Source of the DNA: Bolinopsis microptera
Lineage: Eukaryota > Ctenophora > Tentaculata > Lobata > Bolinopsidae
Assembly (NCBI RefSeq): GCF_026151205.1
Contig: NC_087080.1
Location: forward strand, 3,761,096 to 3,825,095
DNA length: 64,000 bases
Direction of reading: 5' to 3'
Shown here: positions 1 to 11,919 of the stretch, in pieces
Layout of the letters: each line of letters opens with the position of its first letter
How positions within the stretch are numbered: the first letter of the stretch is position 1
Made by a program: the position numbers and the translations under genes
The notes under the pieces: generated by a model
Databases searched by the model: none
Told to the model about the DNA's origin: nothing
Seen by the model: the letters and a program-made list of their open reading frames with translations, nothing else

Positions 1-2008
1 GAACACGTGGAGTTCACACAGGACGGTAAAACGTACATTCTGAAATCTCACGGGTTGCTGGCCACAATCATTGACTTCACTTTCTCCAGGCTCGAAACTG
101 GTTAGTTCTAAATGTAATGCAGCCTTAAAATAACGCATTTAATGATTTACGTAACGTCGGATGACGTTTGTCTGGTTCTGTCGAATAATGGAAATATAAA
201 AGTGGTAGAAACAGGATAGATTATTTGAAAATCACTTTTGAAAAGTTCGTTTTGTGAGTTAACCTCATACGGATTACTTTATTAAATCCTGCTATTAATG
301 GCGAGCCTAGGGCATGGGCAGCTTTTAAAAGCCTTTATAAATAAACGTGTCTGAACTTTAAATCTTGCGCAAGGTAATATAGCCTAATGGAACAGCTCAT
401 TCTTAAAATTTAATTTGATCTAAGTCTTCTGCACAGAGGGATGTCTAAATTACGTGGATCTGGAGCACGAGGATTGGTTGTTCCAAGGCGATGTTAAAGC
501 TGACATACAATATCGGGTCTACCGAGATATGAGATCTGCCTGTAGAAAAAACTGGGCTAAATTCACTCCAAAGGTATGTTTATTTTATCGAGGTTATAAT
601 TATCCTTAATATGTCTCAGTCGATCATAATTTACTCCACTTACGTTAAAACTCAAGCTGTATGTGTGCCTCCCCAGCCCTCCGGCCCTATTCTATATTCC
701 CTGGTCGTGGTAAGTTGGGCCCACGCCCCACGGGGCTTTCAAATTCATAAATAAAGCGAACGTTGACAATCATACCATATTAAAATACCATTAGAATGTA
801 CGGTCAGCCATTAGCTAATAACGAACCATGGCGAAGTAACAAGTCACTAGGTTCCTTACTCTGTACTGAGAAGGACATTCAAAGAAGGAGAATCCTAGCT
901 GAGATTGCTTTTAAGAACTTTGGAAAAGTATGGTTGTCCGGTAAGAAAATTTCCCTTGAAAGAAAGCTGAGGTTATATGATGCTCAAGTTGTATCTGTAT
1001 TGATTTACAACTCAAATAGTTGGAGTCCTAAGAAAGCAACCATGGAGAAAATGGACACACTCCATCGTAGACACCTCAGGTCCATTTTAAACATCAAATG
1101 GCCTAAAGGTATGATAAGCAACAAAGCATTGTATGAAAGGTGCAAAGTTGAAAAGTTATCCAAGCGTATTGAACACCAGCGGTGGAAGATGTTTTGACAC
1201 ATTCTCAGGAGTATGGAGAACACCCCAGCCCAAACGGCTCTCTCTTTTGCTATTGAATCAGATAATTTATTCATTGGTAGATTGGGGAGACCTAGAATGA
1301 ACTTGTTATCGGTTTTAAGAAGTGATTTAAGTAGTAGAAATTTGCAAATGGACAACTTGCATGAATTGAACGAAATTAGAGATATAGCTGCATGCAACAG
1401 ATGTTGGGAAAATCTTTTTCAAGGGTACAGTTTACCGCATTAAGGTATTTTTAAGAATCATTTTTGTCGGTAAGATCCTGTTTTATAATAATAATAATAG
1501 AATGTAAGTACTGAAAGCACCACTTTTATACGCTAATCTATTGCCTTTTTAACTCACTGGAGACATGATGCGAACTATTTTAAGCAGCTCTTTTGAGATT
1601 GGCTCTGGTGTGAATTGAGAACTCTCTGCTAACTCTAAATATTTCCTCCGCAAGCATTAGCTGGGCAGTCGAAACATTGTCGCTTTTTAGCCTGCCAGAT
1701 TTAACTTCGGATTTAAAATCTTAAATGATGTCGCAATTTTGCGACAGTATTTGGTCCATTCTTTAACGACATAATATATATTTCATACATTTCTGCTGTG
1801 GTTAAATGGATCTTTTATATTAAAAAATTAGATGATACCATGATATTTCATATCATTTATTTTTCAGACCAATCTCCTGTGGCTGCTGTATTTGATCGAC
1901 AAAATGAACATAAAGATCCGTTCATCAAAGTTGCGGCATTTAAGGCAAGCGTTACAAAGTTGTAAAAGCTCCTCTGCTGCGCTTCCAATTGCGTTTAGAT
2001 CTCTGTAA
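1..2008 (+). CDS. HASPIN: Haspin-type histone H3 kinase, 3' end only
   Basis: Three terminal exons are visible: 1-100 (enters from outside the window), 437-573 and 1868-2008, with phases 1 and 0 joining cleanly and a TAA stop at 2006-2008. The first exon encodes ATIIDFTFSRLE, the haspin replacement for the kinase DFG motif (vertebrate haspin has IIDYTLSRLE). Exon two has the DEDLF-like region read here as HEDWLFQGDV followed by IQYRVYRDMR, matching the haspin alpha-helical C-lobe. Exon three (TNLLWLLYLIDKM) matches the conserved VLWLHYLTDKM segment near the C-terminus. Haspin phosphorylates histone H3 threonine 3 at mitotic and meiotic centromeres. The 5' part, including the ATP-binding lobe, lies outside the window. 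A LINE relic sits in the last intron. Confidence 0.9.
796..1490 (+). mobile_element. Broken 3' fragment of an RTE-like LINE reverse transcriptase
   Basis: Reading frame 796-1443 encodes about 215 residues similar, segment by segment, to the C-terminal quarter of the intact LINE at 34717-37809: compare IQRRRILAEIAFKNFGKVW with [19 protein letters not shown]. One in-frame TGA at 1195-1197 interrupts it where the intact copy has a glycine codon. The 5' part of the element, including endonuclease and RT catalytic motifs, is absent, as expected for a 5'-truncated LINE insertion. The frame is followed by a short ATA/TAA microsatellite near 1486-1500, resembling the tail of the intact element. It lies in the last haspin intron, sense to the host gene. 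It is non-functional on its own. Confidence 0.85.
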
Positions 2009-2691
2009 GCCTAGGTTTAGCCATAAGTATGAAACTTTATTCAATCATGTCTGAATAAGATGATTCTCCTTTTGCCGTCCCATCTCAACCCAGAGATCAG
2101 ATAAGCTTGGACGCCTATTATCTCAATGCGATGTTAGGCAAAGTAAAAGGACATCAGTTGAGAAGAAGCTGCATCCGTTCGAGAGGGCTCATACTTGTTT
2201 AAAAAGCTTGCATGCAATGACCCAACCCACTGATTTTCTATCAACGCCAAACATTTGTTTGCTAAGTTGGAGAGTAACATACCTGGACTCATGCCAACTT
2301 CCTCAAATACCAAATTGAGAACGAGGACAAGCTAAATAGCAGTGCTGTCAACAATGAAAATGTGGACTTGACTAGGGTGCTACAGTCTGTTTTGACTGTT
2401 TCGGCTTTTGTTAGTAGTATTTAAGTGGAACGGTCTTCTGTGTCTTCATTGGGACGATGATAATCTTCTTGTGATTTTTTCTAATTGTATATATAATTGT
2501 AATTACCGATTTTTTCTAATTATTTTAATATTGATCAATGGTAAATTGAAGATATTTGGAACATTTTAGATACTGTAAACTGTGTAGTAGATTTAAAAGA
2601 ATAAGATATCAGTCGACTGACTCTATTTACTTAATCAATATTGTCACTTACAATTCACCTCTAACACCTCTATATTTGAAGTAGTGGTAGT
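2009..2691. other. Intergenic, haspin 3' side to SR-protein 5' side
   Basis: No supportable gene. It should contain the haspin 3' UTR and the promoter/5' UTR of the RRM/SR-rich gene. I saw no clear TATA box or repeat. Confidence 0.5.
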
Positions 2692-5600
2692 ATGGGTCGA
2701 GACAGAAGGGACAGCTCACGTGACAGGCGCGGCAGTCGCTACGGAGGAGGAGGCGGCGGTGGCGGCGGCGGCGGAGGGTACGGTTCCTACTCCAGCAGCT
2801 ATATGGAGACACGGTTCAATGAAGAGCGGGTAAGTGTAATTTGAAAGTACCATTATCTCGGTTAAGCTCAATTTTACATTACAAATTAAATTAAATTGAC
2901 GTAACGTGACATAACGTTGACGTGACCTACTTTGACAACTTATACAGATTGTGTGGATTGGTGGTTTGAGACGCGACACCGAAGTGAGGGCAGTCTACGA
3001 CATCTTCAAGAGATACGGAACTATTGATAACATCCTCATTGACTCTGCTACAACTGCAGCCTGGATTTTCTACTCTAACTCCAGAGACGGTATTAATATT
3101 ATGATATTTGATAGTTCACTGTAATCGATAGGATGACGTGATATGAATGTGAATGTTGTGTTCATGCAATATGTTGTTGTTGTTGCTCAAATGACTGTGT
3201 CAAATTTCATATCATGTCCCAACAAATCACTCGTGTCTCGTAATATCATGTTTCTAACAATAAATGTTAAAATTTCAGCTCGCGAGGCTGTCAGGTGCAT
3301 GGACCGACGAGAATTCAACCGTTACACCATCGCTGTTGCTTTCTCCCAGTGGAAACCCAATAAAACCCCCAAATTTCTAGAGTTGACTGATAAGTAAGAA
3401 CTTTCACATTTTAAAACATGTCACGTGTCTTTTGTCGCATGTTTTTTATCGAGAGAGGCGTGTCACTTTTGTGCAGGGTCGTGTTGTATTTCCGCGGGTA
3501 AATTCCTCTTTAAACATTTTTTGCTCTTATCTCAACGTTTACTGATAATGCCCAGTTTACTGATAATGAAGTACCCGTACAAAAGTGACCGCTTACTCAG
3601 CAGATAATCCGTTATATATATGGGAGCGTGGGGACGTATTATGGTAACATTGGTAAAAGTTGAAGCCTCCAAATAACTAAACACCAGATATATGTCGAGA
3701 AAACACCTCACCCCTCCGGGCTCTGACAGAGACAACCGAACAACAGTTTTGGCGGGATAAAACTACTAGAACGGCCGCGTCTTCTACTTCCTGCTTGCTT
3801 CGTGTACCGGTTGGGTAATTAGGACGGCTTCAATTTCAACCAAATGCCACCTTGGTTAGGTTTATCGTGTGGGTGTATGGTTTCCTTTAATCCAATTTCC
3901 TTGATAAATTATCTAACTAAGATATGGGCACCGGTGATGAGACGTGCGACATGTCAAGTGAAATTTGAACAGATAGTCGAGTGGGACATTTCCGTGAACA
4001 CACCCAAATACTAGCAAAGTAACGCGTTGCTCGCGTGATACTAGGCTGTTGTGAGCAATAAATGTGCGGGATGGTGTGCTTTAATTGAGCACGCGGCGCG
4101 GTATTTAAATTCGCCACCTCACGCAGACTGCGCCATTTCTTTGTTTGAACTCTTTGTTTGGCCCGAAACGTGTGACTCTGTCTGAATGTCTGATCTAACT
4201 GAAATGTAACCTGTTGATTTGTAACTTATCTGATACCTGTTGATTTGTGGCGTGAAGCACTACAAGGCTGGATTGCATGGTTAATGTTAAAAGGTTTTCC
4301 TTCCAGTTGAGAATTCTCAACGCTACCAACTTAAATTCATAAGCCCCTTACATTAAATCACTGAACGTTGCTTTGCTGTTGTTTGCATGGTATTTAAAAG
4401 GTACAAAAAGTTGAGTGTTCTCAACAAATTATCTCGCTGTGTTTTAACATGATTCTAGTGTGGAACGTAGCATCGTTTGACATTAAAACGTCTCTCGGGC
4501 ACCGTAAATTCGCTGGTCCCCCCGCTATTTAACCTACTATGGTTTGCTGTGTTCCCGTTAAACAATATAACATGCTATCTGTCGGATCAATCATTGCATT
4601 TTACACAACCCCGCCTGTCTATCTGTTTTGTGGTGATTTCGTAGATTTTGTAGCTCACCTTGTCTTGTGTGGAAGATAACAGTTTCAGGTACCAGGAACA
4701 CGAGAATGGAGGTCCTTCTGTCTTATCTGCCCAATCCTGACATTGCATTCTGCTCTTCACTAAAAACTTGTAATTTTGCGTGAAACTTCTCCGACGGACA
4801 CGGACTACGACGGTGTCGCGCTTCTCTCAATGAAACAACCCAGGACTTGCACGCTGGAAAGCTAGAAGAAGTCGCATAAAATGCAAGTTTTTGGTGAAGG
4901 GTCGTTCGTTTTGTCAGGTTTGGGTTGGATTTAGGCTGAAGACCACCTCCCCGTTCATGTATCCTTTAAGCCAGCAAATTAGATAGATTTAAACCACACA
5001 CTGCACGATATAACCTGCCCGTCCCTCACGCTCTCATTCTACGTTGCAAACCAAACAGCATGTAGCCAGTAGCATTGTAAATTTAAAAACTCTGCAAACC
5101 TGTAAAATACAACGAGTTAACGCAAGATTCAGACTCGTTGTGATGGGAGATATTGCGGATATCATGAGAGCGAGAAAGGGGATCTCAGCACTTCTTTTAC
5201 TTGCGGACTGACCTTCACACTCTGAAGTCCTACTCTTCTAAACTTAGCGCACTCCCTCCCACCTCATAGCAATGCCAGCAAGGTTTGGTAAGTCAGAAGA
5301 CCTCTGACCCAGTCACCAATAACGCTCCTAGCCGTGTGCTTGTGCATGTGATTGTGGCATGTAACTGTTCCACTGCAAAGACAAGTGTTGCGAACGAGGA
5401 ACAAAGCTGGACCGATAGCAAGAAGGAGTTTAAAACAACACCGAGCTGAGGGAAAAACAACACTTCATCTCAGATTGTGCGGGAGCAGTCCTGTACTCAC
5501 AGTTACATGCCACATCACTTGTCACTGTCAAGCTAGGCTTTCTCTTGACTTCCTTCTTCTGAAGCAGCAGTCCAGAAATCTCTAGAGTTAGTTCAATGAC

Positions 5601-7580
5601 CTTTTCGACCATTCGGATTTCAAATGATTAAATTCACTGACACAACTTTTGTTTTAGAGACCGAAGAAGAAGACGGCATTCCACATCTTCCTCTGAAGAT
5701 AGGTAAATACCACCTTTATCACTACTTTCACTCACGTACAACCTTTGTTCTGGAATTTTACAAGTCTGTGTTGGAAAACCCTTGCGGGGCATGCGGTTAG
5801 AAACAACAATGAAATAGCTTCCGGGCCAGGATGTCACATTGTTATTTTAAATATTTTTTGAACCACAGTACTCAAAGTATGAATTAGGGCAGTTAAATGT
5901 TATTTTTCAGGTCACGAGGAAGGAAGAAGAAGGCTCGCAACGATTCGTCGTCATCATCAGAGTAATTATTTTAGCATTGAAAGTGTATTTTTTAATAAAC
6001 ATTAAGTTTTTAATTAAATACTTAGTACTATCGGAAAGTGTTGACAAGCAGGGCTCGCATGAACAAATAGTCATAGTGTGTAAAAACTTGCATCAGGATA
6101 TATGTGTGTATTATAAATCTGGATTGTTCTTTAAATGCTCATTAATCAATTTTTAACAAACTGCCTTTCAGTGGGTCTTCATCGGACGGAAGTAAGAAGA
6201 GGAAATCAAAGAAGACCAAAAGGACGAAGAGACATTCTTCCTCATCCGACAGTTCCGCCTCCCCTGTAAAACGGAAGAATTTGGCAAAGAAGGAAGATTC
6301 GCCAGACAAAACAGTTGAATCTCCGAAGAAGAAAGAAGAGAAATCTGGGTCGGAGTCTGATCGTTCAGCTTCACCCGCCAAATCTCCTGAACCAAAAAAG
6401 GAATCACCAAAAAAGAAATCGAGGAGTAGATCAGGAAGTGCGAGTAGTGCAGCAAGTGCAAAGTCAGCTTCTCCACCACCAAAGAAGGCTTCCAAATCTC
6501 GGGATTCGAGCTCTGCTTCTGAAAAATCCCCTGAACGACCAGCTAAAAGAGAAAGCAAGTCCAGCTCAAGATCACCGTCTCCTAAAAAATCGCCCGTGAA
6601 CGAAAAATCGCCAACTCCTGAACCACCCAAAGAAAGCGAAAGGTACTCCCCTGGCAACAGTGAATCTGAAACAGAAGCTCCTCCTCCCCCTTCCAAAAAG
6701 GAACAAACTCCAGAGCATTCAGATGGATCAGAAGGTGACTTCAGAACCATGAAGCACATCAAGAGTAAGAAAGACAAAGGAAAGAAAGAAAGCAAGAAGG
6801 ATAAAGAGGAAGAGAAAGCTAAGTCTGAGTCCGAGAAGGAGGAAGAGGAAAGAAGCTCGCCCAAACAAGAGAGGAAGTACAGGAAGAAGTCAACCTCCCC
6901 AGACCCTGTGAAGCACAAGAAGGATAAGAAGAAGAAGAAGAAAAACAAGAAGGATAAACACCGATCAAGATCCATAACACCACAAAAAGAGCCAGAACCC
7001 GACAAGTCGACTCCAAAAATGAGTCCCGAAAAGGGCGATACTACACCGAAAGTTCACAGTCCATCACAGTCCCCTACAAAATCGGATATGGATGACAACT
7101 CTGCACATAAAGGAGAAGATACCAAGGGAGCAGATTCTCGAAGATCACGCAGTGCTGAATCAGGCTCTCCCAAGAAACGTGCGGGTTCCGACAGCAGGTC
7201 CAAGTCCCCGAAGAGATCTGCTTCTCCAAAAAGGTCTGCATCTCCCAAGAGAAAGAGTTCACCTTCCCCAAGAAGAAGGTCCTCTCCAAAGAAGAGATCC
7301 AGGAGCCCCGATCGTAAACGAAGAGATTCTAGGTGGGTTAATACTAGAATATATGTATATTTTACAAGCCAACATTTCGCATTGATTGGTACCCAATCCT
7401 TATCTTTCAATCTCTTCATCCAAAACGATTCTGTAATATAGGTTTAATCTAAAATTGTCTCTCCACAGGGAAAGATACGGCCGAAGATCAGGAAGATCCG
7501 GAAGGAGTAGATCCGGTGGACGAAGAAGTCGATCCCGTGGTAGATCCAGCACCTCTCCTCGACGACGGTCCAGACGTTAA
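2692..7580 (+). CDS. RRM-domain protein with long serine/arginine/lysine-rich tail
   Basis: Seven exons: 2692-2829, 2948-3089, 3279-3393, 5658-5702, 5911-5961, 6172-7332, 7469-7580; 1764 nt, 587 aa, all phases compatible. The N-terminus is Arg/Ser/Asp-rich, then eleven glycines. Residues about 47-132 form one RRM: IVWIGGLRRDTEVRAVYDIF is the first strand and helix (RNP2-like IVWIGGL), TTAAWIFYSNSRDA is a divergent RNP1 region with aromatic residues, and YTIAVAFSQW is the last strand. The remaining 450 residues are low complexity with many SP, RS, KK and SR dipeptides and an RS-rich end (RSRSGGRRSRSR-like). This architecture is that of SR-related splicing or mRNA-processing factors, acting in nuclear speckles. 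I cannot assign a named orthologue. The alternative of two separate genes is unlikely because the exons are phase-matched throughout. Confidence 0.85.
3394..5657. other. Long intron 3 of the RRM/SR gene
   Basis: About 2.3 kb between the RRM exons and the first SR exon. The open frames in it are short and lack protein-like composition. No transposon or array was recognised. Confidence 0.6.
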
Positions 7581-7684
7581 ATGTGCTTAGTTCAATATAA
7601 ATCCGGACTGTTATTTTAATCGGCTAGTAGTCTAAGCAAACGGACGATGACCCTCATCTGCTGAAAGCATTCTGTGTCTGCATA

Positions 7685-7690
7685 AATAAA
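7685..7690 (+). terminator. Polyadenylation signal of the RRM/SR gene
   Basis: AATAAA 105 nt after the TAA stop, the first canonical signal downstream. Confidence 0.6.
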
Positions 7691-8415
7691 TACTCCATAG
7701 TTTCCCTATTTATTTTTACGTTTGACCGTTAAATATTTTTAACCAATGATTGTATTCGTTGGTAGGTGTTTTTTGGGCTAGACTTAGTGTTTTTGACCAA
7801 GAGAAAAAATTTTACAAGTATTTTGTCAGGCCCGTGGACACCTTAGTTTTGGCGACCGCCGAGATATTTATTAAATTTTACAACCCTTTGCCACATCCCC
7901 CATATTTTCTTTACATGTATTTTTAGACCAGCGTTTCATTTTGTTATTTTAATTCCTCCAACCCTGATCCTACATCCTACCAAAATTGAATATTCTTCTG
8001 TCCTCGCACATACACTGTTCTACTAAGCCCAGCGCTCTATCGTGGGAATGTGTTACGGGTGATATAATATGTAGTTGTTCCCAAATACCGATATTCAAGT
8101 TTGATTTAGCCCTGAAGTACCACCCGTGATGGAAAATCTTTATTCCCGTAATACAGTGTCATACAATTTTGCTCAATTTAAATTGATACCGATAATATAT
8201 AATAATAATACTAATAGGCTCAAGGAGTATTGTACCCGCCACCTGGAAACAATGCTGAAAACAAAGATCAGGTAATCTAGAGCAGATCTAAATTTTTAAT
8301 TTGGTGCAGAAATCACTGTATTATTCTGTATAGTTAGCATTTTAAAACGTCATTGTGACCACTTGTTGAACCTGTAGTATCGTCACGGTGGAAATTATCT
8401 TCAAGACCAGTATTA

Positions 8416-8562
8416 TAGCTGTAGTTGATTCACGATGTCAATTCTTCGCAGCTCGGTGAGGCACAGTGGTGCATTTCGCCGATCTACCGAAGTGTGGTTG
8501 CGAGAAGAATTATTTGATGCGCGGCTGCGACCCAGTAGTGCATCGCGCTGCAATAGCTGTAG
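8416..8562 (+). mobile_element. MITE family A, copy 1, with 9-bp target duplication
   Basis: The element runs 8425-8553, begins TTGATTCACGATGTCAAT and ends CATCGCGCTGCAA. It is flanked by a 9-bp direct repeat TAGCTGTAG (8416-8424 and 8554-8562). It is closely similar to elements at 61061-61173 and 63216-63329, each also flanked by 9-bp repeats. Ends are imperfectly inverted (TTG...C.CGATG). It has no coding capacity, so it must be mobilised in trans. A 9-bp duplication fits Mutator-like elements, but no transposase is seen. Confidence 0.8.
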
Positions 8563-8939
8563 ATGTCATATAATACCTCTCTCGTCACTCGTGCACTCCG
8601 GTCGGCCGGCCGGAGAGAGCATCACTGCATGTTAGAATTGTCTGTCAAAACTTTCAAAATCTGTTCCCCTTCTGAATCTTTACTTGCCTCAATTAGTCAA
8701 TTATAGTAGGGCTTACATTTAGTTTTACAAAAGGTGCGACTGCGAAGAGTTGTTCATTAATTGTTACACAAAAATTGGGGTGCTCATTGCTTGTGTTAGT
8801 TTTAATAGCTGGTTGACCAGACTCCTCGTTCCAGCGTTGAATTAGGTGCTTAAGATCAAGGAAGCAGGACCAAACATTCCTTGCTCAGTTAGCATGACTC
8901 AAGGGTTGGAACTTTTGTTACTGGCACTTGTTAACTTCG

Positions 8940-9330
8940 CAGGTATTCCCTCTTTACTCCTTACGCACTTGATAAAAGACAAGATTGGATTCCGTAAACT
9001 GCATGGACTTTTGTAATGATGCTCACACAACAAAACTTTGCGGTAGCGATTTTAACCAACTTCATAACAAAGTTCTTGGGCGGGATAGCTTCTTTGGGCT
9101 ACAGTTAATAGTATTAGTTATGTCCTCTACGACGTGAATTACTTCGGAACATCAAATTTTGAAGTAGGAGCTTGTATTGCAGCCGCAAATGGCTTGATTG
9201 GTGGGATGGCTGGGTCGGGCATGGCCGCATTTGCCTCCACATCATCTGTTATAATCACTGCTTTGGTGGTCAGTGTGGTTCAGGTGATGGTTCTATGGCA
9301 GAGGTTCAGTAGCAATATCAAGCTGAATAG
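8940..9330 (+). pseudogene. Possible relic of a multi-pass membrane protein exon
   Basis: A frame in 9105-9330, bounded by TACAG before and GTGAGC after, encodes a Gly/Ala/Ser-rich hydrophobic stretch with two likely membrane segments (GLIGGMAGSGMAAF and VIITALVVSVVQVMVLW). Just upstream, short hydrophobic frames (IPSLLLTHLIKDK; FAVAILTNFITKFLGGIAS) are broken by stops and frame changes. This may be a decayed gene or a single exon whose partners I could not find. No family was recognised. Confidence 0.25.
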
Positions 9331-10799
9331 GTGAGCAGGTTAAATAGACACGGATAGGAGGTTAGATAGAAAAGTGCTCAACACATGAGGCCAGGTTTCA
9401 AAATGAGGAAGTGGTCTGAAAGTCCTTTCCGAAACTTTCTTTAGTTAGAGCTGAGGAATAATCTCAAACTCTTTATCTTAGATTCCGTATCAACCCTGAC
9501 AGCTTGGAATTCTAGACTTACAATAATGAGTTACATCACTACAAACTTTCGACCTTTCATGATTATAACACCATTAGACACTCTCACTGCAAGGAGACAC
9601 AAACATTGTCCACTCTAAGCAGCACCCCCCAGATTACCTGCGTGAAAGCAAAAGTGATAGGAAAATATGGAGACTAAAAACACAGAGGACTGGAGAATAA
9701 AAATCGGAGGGTCTACTAGTCAACCCATGTGGGGACCATCCCGGTTTAATCCCTCTGTCATATTTCCAACCAATTCTAATTTAGAATTATTATTATTCTA
9801 TATTTACATGTATAATATTTACATATAAATACGTCTGAGTAACAAGATTTGAACTTTATTTAATTGTTTCAAATATGTAATATTTCTTGAACTAAATTTG
9901 CGTAATTCCTTCAGTCTATGTGATTAATTTCTCATTCATGATACAAGTTTGATTGTGGGCTGTTTTACTGAGAAACATGAGAATCGTGACCAAACTGTGC
10001 ATCATTAAACGACGGTCTTCACCTTTGCGAATTGAAAATACTGTAAGATGTAATTTATAGTTTGCTTGACTTTCAAATACTGATAATTCCAAATAACTTC
10101 TCTTATAAAAAGGAAATGAAAGGTACCGTTTAAAGTTGGTACCATTGTTAAGACTTGGGAACCTCATTCTAGGGACCCTGTAAGAAGCCCTTCAGTTTTT
10201 AGGCCCGAAACAGGCGACTGTAAGTTTAATAAAAGAAAAATTATTAGTACAGTTTCTACTAGTGACGTTAAGTGACGCAATCAGCCCCACTTCTTGTAGA
10301 ATTAGCTTTTAAATAACAACCCAAACATGAACTAAACACTATAACCTGTAGTTTAACGGGTTTACTAAAGTCGTTAAATCGGACAGAACACGAAGTGAGA
10401 GTTGTAAGTTTGGGTCAAAGAGCCCTGCTCCGCGTGAGATGCATGGTAGAACAGATTTGAATTTTTAATTTGGTGCAGTAATCACTATTTAGTTAGCAAC
10501 TTCCTCCCCCAGGCTGGAGCCTGGATTATGTAATCCCTCCATGGATTCAACAAATTATTCAACCTATATCATACACCGTAGGGCTAGGACACGTCACTAA
10601 TATCACTGTCTCTCGCCCTGTTAAATAAGTAAGAATTTGGGTGCAGCGTTACAATTACCACTTTCACGACCTTCAAGTAGATAAGGGGCCTCCAAAAGAC
10701 GACTCACATGACAATGCCGCAGTGGTGACAGTCAAACCTGAAGTTAAATTATTTGCAGGTCAGTACACAGTGGAAAATATCTGGATTTTATTCTTGCAT

Positions 10800-10945
10800 A
10801 AAAGCGATAATGCAATTATCGCGTGTTTATCGCCCAATATGCGATTATCGCGTGTTTATCGCCTAACATGCGATTATTGCGCACGATTATCGCCTAACAT
10901 TGGCGATTATCGCTAAATGCACGATAATCGCCATTAAATAGTGAT
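10800..10945. repeat. Cluster of GCGATAATCGC-type palindromes
   Basis: GCGATTATCGC, GCGATAAT and close variants occur about ten times within 150 bp in both orientations. The core is self-complementary. Confidence 0.65.
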
Positions 10946-11919
10946 AATCGCTAAAATCTGCGATGATAATGCAATAGTGAAATGATGAGTTAATTTTGAC
11001 ATACTGTGAGTCATATACTGCATCAACATTCAACACTGCACTGAATCAAAATTATGGTTGAACAGCAATAAAAAATATTATATTTGATATATATATTAAA
11101 CCTTGTGCCTGACGCCGCGCGCAGCGGATCCTGCATTTTCATTTTGAGTTTGACCCTGGCCTCACAATTACATTTTACAATCAAACTATAACCTTCAAAG
11201 GCGAAAGTAAACACAAGCATCAACATTTCCAATTTCATTCCTCTTCCCCCTGTTTAACGGACGCAAACGCTATTTACGAATGACCCCTGGGCCCCTACGA
11301 CAAACCCGAAACCATAAACATAAACTTCTATTCAATTTGTAATTCGAAAATTATCTCATAATTCCGTTATGGAAATAAATCTTATACATGAATAAGAATC
11401 TGAATCAATACATATTGTTCATTCTGTCTGCCGATGGCAATTATATCAATATTATATTCAAATAGTACACGGAGTTCATTACTGCATTTCAAGTTTGACA
11501 CGCGCGGTGAGCCGCGCACTTTTGTTGGATTTGAACTATACGAAAATCAAATTATGAATCGAGCGCTACTAGGGCGCTCACTTAGCGCTTAGTTACCAGC
11601 CAACTTTACTTGTTATGATTTGTACCTCTTAGTGTGACCTGGATCAGAATATTTTCTTCGACTTCAGTTTTCAAAAGTGAGAGTGCTTGGATCGAATATA
11701 GATATATCTCTGTAAGAGTGTATAAGATGTTACAACTTACACACGTGCGGTAATCGGTATCATGTCACCAAGTGACTTGTCTATTGTCGTTACCAATGGC
11801 CACACTATTCACCTAATACCGTAATCTGCTTGACAGCTCGATCGAATTAAATGATTGCATTTGTTGTTATAAAGAACGAAATTAAGCACGTTCATATCGA
11901 TTATCACATTAGTGAGAAC

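Larger units (their letters stand above)
7691..11919. other. Gene-poor spacer
   Basis: Between two + strand genes. It holds a MITE (8416-8562), a possible relic of a membrane-protein exon (8940-9330) and a cluster of palindromic GCGATAAT motifs (10800-10945). The rest, including 9331-10790 and 10990-11900, shows nothing I can support. Confidence 0.5.

Noticed and set aside
6142-7005. 287-codon minus-strand frame
   Set aside because: Antisense shadow of the low-complexity Lys/Ser-rich exon of the SR protein; composition is all Ser/Phe/Leu.
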